Position numbers and translations under genes: made by a program. From a virus, in IMG/VR virus record IMGVR_UViG_3300006622_000009, positions 1 through 52,116 of that record: DNA of 52,116 nt, one strand, 5' to 3'. The notes beneath the pieces are model-generated. The model worked only from the letters and a program-made list of their open reading frames with translations. It searched no databases and was not told where the DNA came from. This document shows, one piece after another, positions 18,001-27,300 of the stretch; the stretch's first letter is position 1, and each line of letters begins with the position of its first letter.

Positions 18001-19452
18001 GTCCTTGGAGAACCCATAAGATTCCCAGAAATATTTCAAGGTGGTAATGCAGATATACCTTTACTTAACGAAGCTTCAAACATAACATATCCTGTTACAG
18101 TATCAATTACAGTTGCACCATCATATGGAACTGTAACAAAAACAAATGGAGACCCCATACCTTCAGAAGGATTTGTTGCAGCAAACAAAGAAGAAGCTAT
18201 TGTTAAGTACACTCAAGATGGAAGTACAAATCTAGAGGATGAGTTTACTTTTAGCATAAACTCTGGGGGAACATGTTCAGCAACCAATACAGTCGCAACG
18301 AGAGCAATAGAAATAACATCTAACACTTATATATACTTTTATTTTGATTCTAGTGGTTCTATGGGACAAACAAATAGAATTCTACAGCAGATGGCATTAA
18401 ATCAAATGAAGGATGCATTTTTACCTTTTTATGAAGACGATGAAGAGTTATATTTTAAAAGAGTTTTTGTACAAAACCTACCATTGATAAGTGACAGTTC
18501 ATCTCCATATTATAGTTCTCAACAGCGCTCAATAGATTATGTTAGCGATACATATGGGTTTCCAGATGGAGCTGAGTGGGTAAATGAAAGAGCTTGGCTA
18601 GCTGCAACAGATATAAAGGTTAATGGTTTTTCAGAGAGAGTGAGTGAAAACATTATAAATGAAATTTTTGATGACATAGATGGCCCCACCTTTACACTTG
18701 ATGAATCTGGAAATCTTAAAAACGAACAAGAGATACTAGATGAAATAACACCCCTTTATGGTTCAGAACAAAGTGGTGATGAAGAAACAGAGAGACCTGA
18801 TAAAGTTGTAGTAATTGTTTTTCAAGATGAATCTGCTAATGGAGAGGATAGATACGCAAGCACTTGGTGGGACCCTGCAGGCAATCAGACACTAGCTCAT
18901 CAAACTGACGTTAGACTTTTGAAGGCAAGAATAGACTTTTTAAATTCAACTAATCCTGACTTTTACAGCCTGATTATGTTTGGAGGATTACAGAAAAGTG
19001 ATATTAGAGATAGAAATCTATTTAAATATACCCCTCAAACATGGGGCGATATATCTGCGCGATTGAGATTTAATGAATATTTAAAAGCTGTTAAAGAAGG
19101 CTCTAACTATGAAATACCTGATTGGATACGAACAAATTATGGGGCCTCTAAAATGGTTGGAGACAACGGTCTGTCTACATATATTGTTGGTGGTGACGGA
19201 GCTTCAAGTAATCCATCTATAACAATAAACACAGAGTTAAAAGTGGCAGATTATTCTGACATATCTGATGGAAGCAGTGACATTCCTTTTATACCTGAAC
19301 CATATCGAAGTAACGCTTCTTTAAATCCAAATGGGTTAACAAGATTTTTTACCTGGACAGATTATTATTTGTTTAACATAACACTTGAGCTTTTAAATTT
19401 AGGGTTTGAAAATCCAGATGATAAATGGCCAATAGTAGATAGCAGTATATAA
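12100..19452 (+). CDS. Giant muzzle/tail-stabilisation-type protein with two vWA-like regions
   Basis: 2450 residues. The N-terminus (KGVMNKSVDERLLPQGEYID, residues 9-28, then GLN) is the hallmark of crAss-like muzzle or tail-stabilisation proteins, with propeller-like repeats continuing to about residue 1230. After that come beta-sandwich modules (around 1235-1305 and 1715-1810). A degenerate von Willebrand A-like region begins at DVLFLVDYSS (Asp1315), and a second at about residue 2075 has an intact MIDAS-type DSSGS (2083-2087). vWA domains bind ligands through a divalent metal, so the distal part may contact the host surface. The protein is much longer than known muzzle proteins, which suggests fusion of adhesion modules. 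It is the first tail gene after the adaptors. Confidence 0.8.
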   Translation: MITKTTFIKGVMNKSVDERLLPQGEYIDGLNIRAGSTEDSEIGAIENSKGNELLTNIPDGITTLEYNGTPLDESNGAMCIGAYEDGANETIYFFVTSEIADIIASWTVGEDGVSGGIRYHVISTSVLNFSKENRIVGIDKVDDLLFFTDNLNPPRKINVTRPYGEPVNDVDSITEEDLSVIVKPPLNAPTISTFNSERRGNYLEDKIITFSYRWRYQDGEYSALSPFSEAAFSPIGFRLDLDGLFNAGMKNRMNNAVVEVETGNDRVKEIQICFKRSGDNSVYVIDNYDKEGLDIDSDSTFNINFDNSKIYTVLPQEELFRLYDNVPKKAKAQTIMGNRVMYGNYIDGHNMQVTEGGREVEVDFDASLISSEVFTKSVDTETFNSSAYDIDPANTGYSVTDAGVRVDFTNFLSSNELSKGSVVTFTFNISHDSYTTSGTAPTDFQDSFNISSSIVLSQDYASANDLMGSPEFAAFIGTTNNIKPIADADEGGTLTDLFNANVSTSALPGGYSKAGSGLTAIGQGFEYSLYTTNTPSILCNAMKYTHATDPDIYEYFSFNIASVDVTSPEGFESLHSNRNYSLGIVYLDEQGRQSTVFTSQNNGVYTRARNSVNKNQVRLQINSQPPYWATAYRPVIKPTYGTYETIYSITVFEDSTFAYFLLDGENARKVNEGDKLIVKSDESGALDKLVETTVLDVSTQEANFLIPNDAGSEGVVQPAGVYMKLKPTNFTVNANISEDTEDLFFLGDSGKVNGLVTEQNSKGNNIKGRALGATLITEEVSGTHVPVAIPAGTKVILSYEVGWNQGVVSGCSLQATGAEFIAQADYVDFREMVDAQNINLSQPGTYVNQGSIYPCYSASQDTTLYTSTDTVMTAAGSNPERGQHQFDFVKDSNSGAIALRLISGAEITGTDLVGSNISDAGIAITYQFSSVSETDSGAFVFETKPVAIDNEIYFESSETFLIQDGEHQGNEQNQFGGAPAISTLDFFDCYTFGNGVESYKIEDLIAGDPLLIGQRTTSVSEQDYKEAHRFASITYSGVYNAETNLNKLNQFNLSLANYSDLEKSFGKIGILHARETDLLVLQEDRVSYVLQGKNLLSDSIGGGAVTSVPEVLGTQIARNEEYGISADAETFAHFGNEVFFTDSKRGAVLSLIGGSYKQDKLIPISELGMRSYFRDTFIESFRSYKLGGFDPYMNEYVLTINEDEQDVVTPIIEEVECSPDNEFTTELISQDTYEVQFDPFIGTVEIDYTVQSINETIMQVVWDDTQVVNSVISGTGSVSFSKTKNYPDTATVTISCPGLDVQPCNQGMDVLFLVDYSSLSGSTWMPEHLQTLKNDMSSIITTIEQQSGGDYRLGLVTYESIEDSNIPSFNGETTAVGGADRLIDSNANFVGVFQKARGLNPFDGSNVSFKISSTELQVADDGYFNVVGMPYAVGTQLTGDWPKYTVQGDYHYLPSAQKYIDTDSSYIPYITCFEKLSAGNKDSFNRYLRSIGRNNFASSHLQGSTTSTATNKLIDGNATFVTDGIRPGDVIYKYQSDPSTWSSGISATVVSVDSETQLTLDANIFFPVVGDLWTYGTQQGTDAVRGFTPLIYKSQPSGVALSRIVEHNLAGAFRNNVNKQIILYTNTKPGGENAFHNQGDADEFLRLASICNDLGIVLNIIGPNENPYEPNTNVYADAVSITNGVRVNSFASGSVLSAIESTCGAERTIPSYRCDQDITSLSLSSISTYTYNLDLGNTTGSAFINCSSVNPVSISAEYNGTTYTGGPGVSVQVEISVQEEDPSSIATVTVTSETNQTGVSITHTCPVLPPERKVYMVVVNDANQGSPVPQTITNRYNVGTNDPTNDSTLDTIFSASGVSNDTSVTGFTDGSNSIIPLNGDTVTVTSIKSPGQTGDFNPCNSIGYYVGPEQDLTPEVLLNKATFEDVTSTTAADGTETNQIEFTVESQDEGENPDAIYLIWNYRDNLPVLGEPIRFPEIFQGGNADIPLLNEASNITYPVTVSITVAPSYGTVTKTNGDPIPSEGFVAANKEEAIVKYTQDGSTNLEDEFTFSINSGGTCSATNTVATRAIEITSNTYIYFYFDSSGSMGQTNRILQQMALNQMKDAFLPFYEDDEELYFKRVFVQNLPLISDSSSPYYSSQQRSIDYVSDTYGFPDGAEWVNERAWLAATDIKVNGFSERVSENIINEIFDDIDGPTFTLDESGNLKNEQEILDEITPLYGSEQSGDEETERPDKVVVIVFQDESANGEDRYASTWWDPAGNQTLAHQTDVRLLKARIDFLNSTNPDFYSLIMFGGLQKSDIRDRNLFKYTPQTWGDISARLRFNEYLKAVKEGSNYEIPDWIRTNYGASKMVGDNGLSTYIVGGDGASSNPSITINTELKVADYSDISDGSSDIPFIPEPYRSNASLNPNGLTRFFTWTDYYLFNITLELLNLGFENPDDKWPIVDSSI

Positions 19453-19461
19453 AAATAAAAT

Positions 19462-20889
19462 ATGGGATGTGCTAATTATACCGTAACGTTTAATTGTGTT
19501 GAGTCAGAGAGTCTCAACGTGGTTTATATTGTACTCAACGCTCCTTTTTACAGTAGCGCAAATCCTACATTGACTGAAGGTCTAGCAGCTACTATACGTC
19601 AAGGGTGGGCAAATGATGATTATAATAGCCCTGTTTTTAGTAGACAGGTTATAATGGCTGGAAATGGGAATCCATTCTTCACAAAAGAATCAGGTGTAGA
19701 ATCTGAGGGCTCTATACCAGCGGAGGGTGCTGACGTTACCCTTAGTATAGTTGACGATAGCTTTTTATTTAATACGCAGAAACATTCATTTAAGTATTTG
19801 GTATCTAATACTGAGTACACATCAAACGACATTGACACTTTATTACCACTACTAAACACAGCAACGCCAGTGGTAAGTCCAGCTCTAGGTTTACATCAAG
19901 CTACGTTTCAATACACAAACCCAAGTGATGATGATTACTTGTATCTTGTTTGGGATTTAAGATATTCTCAAGAGGTTACATTGGATTACGATGCATCATC
20001 TGCATCAACAGCTTGTTGTTCAGGTGTTTCTGGAACTTACTATTTGGATGGACCAAACCTTATTGAGGCAACAATGATTTACGACAACGCAAGTCTTATC
20101 ACTGAATCTGCAGATGGTTTCTATAACGATGGAGCTAGCGAAGGAGGATTTTATAGAGAACTTGATACTGTATCGTCTGTAAAAACATTACTCACAAGAA
20201 CCAAGTGTGACGGTTGTGGCTCAGGCCCTGTTCTTTATGACGCGTTTGTTGGGAACACTACTCAGTACAATAATACTCAAGAAGCTTGTGCAAATAAAGA
20301 TACCACATTAACAATATATAGAGCTGAAGCCCAACTGGTTGTACCAGAGGTTGGTGATGTATTTTACACCACAAATACACTGACAGGTGGCACTGAATAC
20401 AATGGAAACAATAAATTTATTCCTTTAAAATACGCTGACTCAGAAACTGCAGTGTGGAATGCAGTAAGAATAGATGGAAGCGGAATTGTACAAGAAGTAG
20501 TAGAGTGTGTAGTAGACCCAATAGTAGGTAGTGTGCTTTCAAGTATGCAGTTTAAATCAATTTGTGTAACTTTATATTCCCAGGGGACTGAAACTAGTAT
20601 TGAAGAGGGCACTTTAACTGTTACTGGAGCACCTGTTACCTTTAAGGCAGCAGCAAACACTGCTTTTGTTTCATCAAGTGTTACAGGCACAGCAATATTA
20701 GAAATAACAGGTGTTGGAACAGTTCAAGTTTCTAATAATTCATCTGCGTGGATTGAAAGTACAGCTTCTCTTGTAGTGCCGCCTGGAACATATACAATGA
20801 AAATGACAGCTCAAGTTGACGTTAGCTCACCAGCATTAAGCGGTTCTGGTTGCGCAACATATTCTCACAATGGTAAAGATTTAATATAA
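19462..20889 (+). CDS. Tail/adhesion protein of beta-rich build (475 aa)
   Basis: Starts MGCANYTVTFNC with scattered cysteines (including CC and KCDGCGSG around residue 250), and is almost all predicted beta. Segments such as YLYLVWDLRY and GTYYLDGPNLIEATMIYDNA echo modules in the C-terminal half of the giant upstream protein (IYLIWNYRD), so the two proteins share a repeated beta module. It lies 9 nt after the giant gene and 2 nt before the next tail gene. Probable tail-tip or fibre component; no enzymatic motif. Disulphides may stabilise it outside the cell. Confidence 0.6.
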   Translation: MGCANYTVTFNCVESESLNVVYIVLNAPFYSSANPTLTEGLAATIRQGWANDDYNSPVFSRQVIMAGNGNPFFTKESGVESEGSIPAEGADVTLSIVDDSFLFNTQKHSFKYLVSNTEYTSNDIDTLLPLLNTATPVVSPALGLHQATFQYTNPSDDDYLYLVWDLRYSQEVTLDYDASSASTACCSGVSGTYYLDGPNLIEATMIYDNASLITESADGFYNDGASEGGFYRELDTVSSVKTLLTRTKCDGCGSGPVLYDAFVGNTTQYNNTQEACANKDTTLTIYRAEAQLVVPEVGDVFYTTNTLTGGTEYNGNNKFIPLKYADSETAVWNAVRIDGSGIVQEVVECVVDPIVGSVLSSMQFKSICVTLYSQGTETSIEEGTLTVTGAPVTFKAAANTAFVSSSVTGTAILEITGVGTVQVSNNSSAWIESTASLVVPPGTYTMKMTAQVDVSSPALSGSGCATYSHNGKDLI

Positions 20890-20891
20890 AC

Positions 20892-21656
20892 ATGGCAAGT
20901 CAAACATTAACATATAGTTCAGGAGCAAAAGGATGGCCTTCATTTTATTCATTTATACCAGATTGCATGATAGGTATGAACAATTATTTTTATACTTTTA
21001 AGAATGGTAGTCTGTACAGACACAATACAAATGAAGTTAGAAACAATTTCTATGGCAAACAATATTCAAGTTCCATAAAAAGCTCATTCAACTTAGAACC
21101 AACTACAGTTAAGCTTTTCAAAACTATCGAGCTTGAAGGGGATTCATCTTGGAGTGCAAGTATATCTACAAACCTATCTACAGGTAACGTAAACTCTGGA
21201 TTCTTTGATAACAAAGAAGGTAGATACCACGCATTTATACGAGCCAACACAGAGACTGTTGATGCTAACCTTAGAAATGTAGGTGGTATAGGAACGGTAA
21301 CGTCGGTTGAATCATCTAACACAAAAGCTGTTGTTCTTACTTTCCCAACAACAATCGACATGCCAGGGATGATGAGTATTAACGATACGCTATATAAAAA
21401 CGACAATGGAAGTTTGAAAAAGTTGGGATTGATAACATCAAAAACAGGCTTTACAATTACAATAGACACTGAACCATCACCTGATTACGATGGAAGCATT
21501 CCGTCTGATAGTGATTTTATACTCTACGCTAAGAACAGCACGGCTGAATCTTACGGTGTTAGAGGTTATTATATGGAGTTTGAGTTGAAAAATAACTCTA
21601 CATCTCCTGTTGAATTATTTTCGGTTGGCTCAAGTATTTTCAGGAGCTTCCCTTAA
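20892..21656 (+). CDS. Conserved muzzle-associated tail protein (254 aa)
   Basis: The stretch GWPSFYSFIPDCMIGMNNY followed by FYTFKNGSLYRHN and NEVRNNFYG is a strongly conserved signature in crAss-like phages and Cellulophaga podoviruses, where this protein is encoded beside the muzzle or tail-stabilisation gene. The rest is beta-rich (KLFKTIELEGDSSWSASIST, GRYHAFIRAN). No catalytic motif is visible. It ends the adaptor-muzzle-tail block; a promoter for the internal virion proteins follows. Family recognition is strong; the exact structural role is not settled by sequence. Confidence 0.75.
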   Translation: MASQTLTYSSGAKGWPSFYSFIPDCMIGMNNYFYTFKNGSLYRHNTNEVRNNFYGKQYSSSIKSSFNLEPTTVKLFKTIELEGDSSWSASISTNLSTGNVNSGFFDNKEGRYHAFIRANTETVDANLRNVGGIGTVTSVESSNTKAVVLTFPTTIDMPGMMSINDTLYKNDNGSLKKLGLITSKTGFTITIDTEPSPDYDGSIPSDSDFILYAKNSTAESYGVRGYYMEFELKNNSTSPVELFSVGSSIFRSFP

Positions 21657-21662
21657 TTTTAT

Positions 21663-21670
21663 TATCTTTG
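21663..21670 (+). promoter_or_regulatory. TATCTTTG -7 promoter box before the internal-protein operon
   Basis: TATCTTTG lies 16 nt before the ATG at 21687, with the leader CAAAAATAGTATAAAC. It starts the three-gene internal virion protein block. Confidence 0.6.
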
Positions 21671-21686
21671 CAAAAATAGTATAAAC

Positions 21687-22448
21687 ATGGCAATATCACT
21701 TATTACTTCTTTTGTAGGTACTGCTTTAAACCTTCAAGACGCTGCAAAGCAAAGAAGCATAGCTGCAAAAGCACAAAGAGAGGCTGATATAGCTACTCAA
21801 AAATCATTAAAGGCAATAGAAAAATCTGGTATTGTTGACATAGCATTGCCCACAAAGCAATACGAAATGTTGTCAAGACAAATAGAACAACAAACAAGAC
21901 AGGCAACTGAGGCAGCTAGAGAGGCTGGCCCTCGTGGCGTTGCACAAATACCAAAGATACAAGCAGCTGGAGTTGAAGCGTTTCAAGGATTACAAGCAGC
22001 TCAAGAGGAAGCTTTATTTAATATAGAGAAGTTTGCTGAAGAACAAGAAGCTGCAGCTGAAAGAGCAACTGCAGAGATACAGCTCATGCAAGCTGAAGGG
22101 GCACAAGTTGCTTCTGCTGAAGCAAGAAAAGCTGCATCTGCACTTGAGTCTTCTGCCTTAGATTTAGGTATGGATTTTTTAGGAGGCCTAACTAAATTTG
22201 ACCCAGACAAGCCAAGTTCTTTATATGGAGGTTTATTTAGTGGATTGTTTGGAGGAAGAGATAGGGGAGCTAGTGGTACAAATATAGATTCAATGCTTAA
22301 CAGAACTCAACAAAATATATTTGGCGAAACAACATTACCTCAAGTTGATTTATCATCAAGCTTCCTTAATACCCCATCAATGGGCGGTCAATCGGAGCGT
22401 GAAAGGATGGGTTTACTTGGGTTAACTTATGGCAATAAGCCAAGATAA
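21687..22448 (+). CDS. Internal (ejected) virion protein 1
   Basis: 253 residues. A short hydrophobic N-terminus (SLITSFVGTALNL) is followed by about 150 residues of Ala/Glu/Gln-rich helix (AEEQEAAAERATAEIQLMQ), then a Gly/Phe-rich segment (FLGGLTKF, GGLFSGLFGGRDRG) and a disordered tail. This matches the layout of T7 gp14-like proteins that are ejected first and form a channel in the outer membrane. It heads an operon whose other two products have the sizes of gp15- and gp16-like proteins. Analogy of architecture, not demonstrated homology. Confidence 0.6.
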   Translation: MAISLITSFVGTALNLQDAAKQRSIAAKAQREADIATQKSLKAIEKSGIVDIALPTKQYEMLSRQIEQQTRQATEAAREAGPRGVAQIPKIQAAGVEAFQGLQAAQEEALFNIEKFAEEQEAAAERATAEIQLMQAEGAQVASAEARKAASALESSALDLGMDFLGGLTKFDPDKPSSLYGGLFSGLFGGRDRGASGTNIDSMLNRTQQNIFGETTLPQVDLSSSFLNTPSMGGQSERERMGLLGLTYGNKPR

Positions 22449-22459
22449 AATAAATATAT

Positions 22460-24319
22460 ATGTCTACAAGTTACATAGGTTATAAAGCCATTGATAAAGG
22501 TTACGTTGACTGGGCTTCTGCAGCAAAAGATTTGAATGCAACATTAGAAGCTAACAGGAAAGAGAAGCAGACAAAAAGAAAAGAGCTTGAGGATGCTACC
22601 AGAGAGACCGTAAATAAACTCGGTGACTATCAGGCTGGTAGAAGTCAAACTGCAAATAATATATTCTATGATTTTGCTGACAACTCTAAGACGGCAATCT
22701 TTGAACTCAACAAACAATTAAAGTCTGGTAACTTATCATACAACGATTACAAGAAGGCATATCAAAATCTACAAGACGGAACTGCAGAGATAAAAAAGAA
22801 TCTTGAGACATGGAACGCAGAGTATGAGTCTATTCTAAAAGCACAGGAATCTATTGATGGAAAACCCCCAGAGGATTCAGCAATAACCCTTTACATGGCA
22901 GAAAAGCATGGTAGTCTTTTAGATATTCAAAACAGTATGTTTTATACAGACCCTGTAAATCTAAGGGTATACCACGCCAAGGCAGGAGAAAATGGTGTGC
23001 CAGCACCTGGAAGCTTGCGTGATGTTCTTACAATAAACAACAAAGAAAACTCAAGAGTCAAAAGAGTAGATGTTCAATCAAGACTGGATGAGTTTACGCC
23101 AGAGATTGCTAAGTATGAATTTATTGGCACTACCACTGGAAGAAAAATATTAGACCCTACAGTCAGAAAAGGATTTGATGCATTTAGAACTGACACCATA
23201 AACTCTATAGCTTCTAACGATAGAGCAATGGCTAGTATTCTTGTTGACAGTTCGAGCAAAGAATATAAACTGGTTTCTGATATATCAGAAATACCAGAGG
23301 GTGCGAGAGAGGACTATATTTTACTTGGATATGATGGAAACTCAATCATTCAGCCACAGCTTACAGAAAAGCAGAGAGAGTTTGCTAAACAAACTGTTGG
23401 AAACGCATTTGACGTTAGAGTAGAAAGAGGTGTTACAGAAACAGCAGAGTCAAGAGCTAAAGTAGCAACAGGTATATCTTCAAAACAAGATGACGCTACA
23501 TTTAAACTTTATGTAGATGCAGCAGCTGGAGATAGAGCTTCATTGACTTCTATAATAAATAGACCAGATAGTAAAATATCTAACGTGGTTTCTCCAAGTA
23601 GAGAAGAGGCTTCTGCAAATCCTGAAGAGGCAAAGATTAGGGTGTTTGATAAAAACAAAAAAGAATACGAATCAATTGACTTCTATAAACGAGATAGAAA
23701 CGGAAACCTAATACAGCAAAAAGATTCTGAAGGAAACTTGCTTACAGATGCTAGTGGTAATCCAGTGTATGTTGAAAAAACAAACCTTGAGATTGGTAAG
23801 GAGCTAATGAATATATCAGGAATAACTATATCAACCATAGAAGATATTGAAGCTAAATATTCTCCAAGACAAATAGGGGCTGGGTTTGGTGACTTACCAG
23901 AGCCTTCAGTAACAGGATTTGATGATAAGACTGCGATTGCTGGAGAAATACAACCTAGCGCATCTGAGGCTATTGATGAGGTTTTTGAGGAGAATAAGAT
24001 GCCAACAGAACCAGGGTTTTTGGGTGGAGTAACTGGAGCATCAAGTCGATACAAACAAAATTTAAGAAATAGAGCCAACACAATTACATCCGCAATATCA
24101 AATGAGTTTGCAAGAAAGGTTGGAATAACTCCACAGGTAAATATATTAGGTAACGGAGAGCAGGCTGAGTTTACTATTGGTGACACAAGTGTAACTGTTA
24201 ATCTTGCTGACCAAGCTGGTACTCAGAAAACGCTTAGAAAACTTTGGACTGATTTAACTTCTTCTTTATCTAAGACTAAGCCTTCAGAAGAAGGTAAGCC
24301 TGATAGAGAGCTTGACTAA
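22460..24319 (+). CDS. Internal (ejected) virion protein 2
   Basis: 619 residues, mostly helical, starting MSTSYIGYKAIDKGYVDWAS. The first 120 residues form charged helices (EANRKEKQTKRKELEDATRE), and the central part has alternating helices with occasional strands. No membrane segment or enzyme motif was seen. Its place between a gp14-like and a giant gp16-like protein suggests the middle member of the ejected core complex that spans the periplasm. Separated by 11 nt from the gene before and 16 nt from the gene after. Confidence 0.6.
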   Translation: MSTSYIGYKAIDKGYVDWASAAKDLNATLEANRKEKQTKRKELEDATRETVNKLGDYQAGRSQTANNIFYDFADNSKTAIFELNKQLKSGNLSYNDYKKAYQNLQDGTAEIKKNLETWNAEYESILKAQESIDGKPPEDSAITLYMAEKHGSLLDIQNSMFYTDPVNLRVYHAKAGENGVPAPGSLRDVLTINNKENSRVKRVDVQSRLDEFTPEIAKYEFIGTTTGRKILDPTVRKGFDAFRTDTINSIASNDRAMASILVDSSSKEYKLVSDISEIPEGAREDYILLGYDGNSIIQPQLTEKQREFAKQTVGNAFDVRVERGVTETAESRAKVATGISSKQDDATFKLYVDAAAGDRASLTSIINRPDSKISNVVSPSREEASANPEEAKIRVFDKNKKEYESIDFYKRDRNGNLIQQKDSEGNLLTDASGNPVYVEKTNLEIGKELMNISGITISTIEDIEAKYSPRQIGAGFGDLPEPSVTGFDDKTAIAGEIQPSASEAIDEVFEENKMPTEPGFLGGVTGASSRYKQNLRNRANTITSAISNEFARKVGITPQVNILGNGEQAEFTIGDTSVTVNLADQAGTQKTLRKLWTDLTSSLSKTKPSEEGKPDRELD

Positions 24320-24335
24320 TAATTAATCTTTTAAA

Positions 24336-27300
24336 ATGGATGAATTAGAAAAACTTTACGCTGTCTTAAAGAGGGATGGTTACTACAGTAAATCGTTCAC
24401 TGATTTTGTCAAGCAATTTGAAAATCAAGATTATAGGTCTAAAGTTTTTAATGTTGTTAGTAGAGATGGTTTGTATAGTGGTCAAGCACAAGACTTTGAG
24501 GCTAAGTACTACAATCCACAACTAATTCAAGAGACCATTGCAACCGATGAAGAAGCAGCTGAGTATAATCAGGAGCTTGAAATTGCACAACAGCAATATG
24601 AGGAGTTAAAGAAAGAACAGCTTAAAAGACTTGAAGCTGAAAGAGTTGCAGAAGAAATAAAAAGAGTAAGGCAAGCTCAGTTAGAGCGTGGCATGATGCC
24701 ACCTGAACAAACCCCAGAACAAGAAGCTGAGTTACTTAACCAGGCATTGTCTCAGTTTGAAGTGAACTATGATGCTGCTCGTCAAAGAGTTCCTGAAGAT
24801 TATGCAGAGCAAAAATACAAATCACCCCAACAACTATCTTTAGAAATAAAAGACAAGGGATATGATTTTGAAACAGATGATGAGTACTACAATCAGTTTA
24901 ATACAGGTGACGGAAGCTTTATAGACACTCACTTTAGTGCAGAAAAGCTTAGGGGTATAGGTATAGACCCTGTGGCATTTGAAGGGTTTTTGGAGCAAAC
25001 AGGTAGGAAGTCTGATTTGCAAGACAAATACTCTAAAGGATTTTATGAAGATAAGTTTAGACTTCTTGCAGCACAAAGAGGTGTTGACAGAGCTTTGCAG
25101 TATGACTTAGACAGAGACTCGGCGATTAATGATTATCTTAAAACTTTATTAGCAAGAAAGCAAGAGAGACAATCTCTTCAAAAACAGAGAGAAAATGGAG
25201 GAAAACTTGTTCGTCCAGCAGCAAATGAAAAAGTAAACTTAGGTTTAGATTTAAACAACTATAGAAACTACGTGAAAAGTGAGTTTAGAGTTTACGATGA
25301 GAGATTAAGAGAACAAAAGGCTGAGGCTCAAGAGGATTACCAGAAGAATCAAAACGATAACTTAGGTCAAGGTTTGCTTTCATTTAGAAAAGTTGGAAGA
25401 ACTATTGATGATTTTGTAGAAACAATAGAATCATCTATATATGGATTTCTTGGCGATGTTACTGGTAGCGATTATCTTAAAAGCGTAGCTGAAGCTGTTG
25501 GAGATGAGGCGTTTCAAGAAAGCGTGTTTGCACCACCAACATACTCATACTCAAAGGCTGAGGGGAAAAAAGTAAATTACAATAACCAAGAATACGTTGT
25601 AGATAAAAACGGTCAAGTATACAATACAGACCAAAAGCTGATAGTTACAAGTTTGCTTGACGAAAACGATTATAAAAATATTATAGCTGAATCAGAAAAG
25701 ACAGAAGAAACCACGGTAGACGTGAGTCTTGTCGGTGGTATGATAGAGTTTTCAGCTGTCCTTACAGACCTTTTACTACAGATTGGTTACACTGCAGCAA
25801 CAATAGTTGGTCCAGGTAAGTTTGCTAAAGCAATGAAGCTTGGCAAAATGGGGAAAGGTGGAGAAAAGATATATAACACATTATCTAAAGTACCAACTCT
25901 TCCTGTAAGAAAAACCATTGTCAACAGTGTTATTGCTCAATCACAGATTGGATATGGACGTGGGTATACAGACACATATGTTGCTGCAAAAGAAGCTGGT
26001 CTTACAGATTCAAAAGCGAAAGAATTAGCTAATATAGCTGCACAACAAACAGGTATTTGGTATGGTATAACAGCTCCTATTGCAATACAAGGAAGGGCTA
26101 TTGATGGATTGCTTGGTCAAAAAGCTAAGACAACAATTGCAGAAGCAATGAAAAAATTTGTCAAGACAGGCTCTAAAAAAGACTTTGCAGATGTAATGTC
26201 TGGAATGGCTAAGGGCGGAAAGATTTTCGGAATAACTGGAATGAGAGAAGCTGTTCAAGAAAACGTTCAAGAGTTTGGGAATGTATACAGAATAAACAAA
26301 GGTATAAACGAAGCAGCTGGACAAAAAATATTAAGAGACACTATCACTATGTCTGACGTGGCACAGACCACAATATTATCATTCTTAGCTGGAGGTTTAG
26401 CTGGAACGATAGGCTCTATGGCTCAGTCAAATAAACGTCAAAAAAGCATGTTTGATTTTGGAACTAAAAATAGTTCCGACAAGATGAATGCCTTAGGCTT
26501 ACTTACCAATGAGTATGATAAGAGTGTAGATGTAGCTAATGGTATGGTTGCAAATGGCACTATGACTCAATCACAAGCTGATGACCTTGTCAGTATGATG
26601 GAGTCTTATAGAACATCAATAGGTTCTATGCCTGAAACCACTACACCCGAAACAGCTGAGTCAATACTTCCTAAGCTATCTGAGCTTCGTTCTTTGGAAA
26701 ATGAAAAAGAAAGTACAGACAGTGTGTTTCATCCAGCTATTGATAAGAAAATAGAGAAACTAAAAGAAGAAATATCTATAAGCGTAATCTACGACCAGCT
26801 TCCAACAGCTGAAAGATTAGAGCTAAAAAACCAAGCTGAAAATATTCTTAAGAAAGAATTGAAGCCAAGTGAGATAACTGATAAAGCTATATACGATAAA
26901 GTAATTCAAATACTAACACCTAAAATACCAAAAGATGCCGTTCAAAAGCAAGAAGCAGGAGATATATCTATTACTGAACCAACCCCAGCTATACAAGAAG
27001 TGGAAGAAGAAGTACGGGTCACTCCTGAAGAAGAGGTCGAAGAAGAAGTAACACCGCAGCTATATAAATTACCTGAGACAAAAAATGAATGGGTAAAAGA
27101 TTTTGACATTATAGATAACAGAGGCGGTAAGGCAGAATTAGAAATTGAAGAAGATGGAAAGACTGGTAGGTGGTATGTTGAAAATAACAAAACAGGAAGG
27201 ATTGTAGCCGTAACAACAAAAGCTGAAGCTCAGGCTCAAATCAACAATCCAACCTATGACTATGGAGAAGGAGAACCAATCATAACAGCTACCGAAGAAG

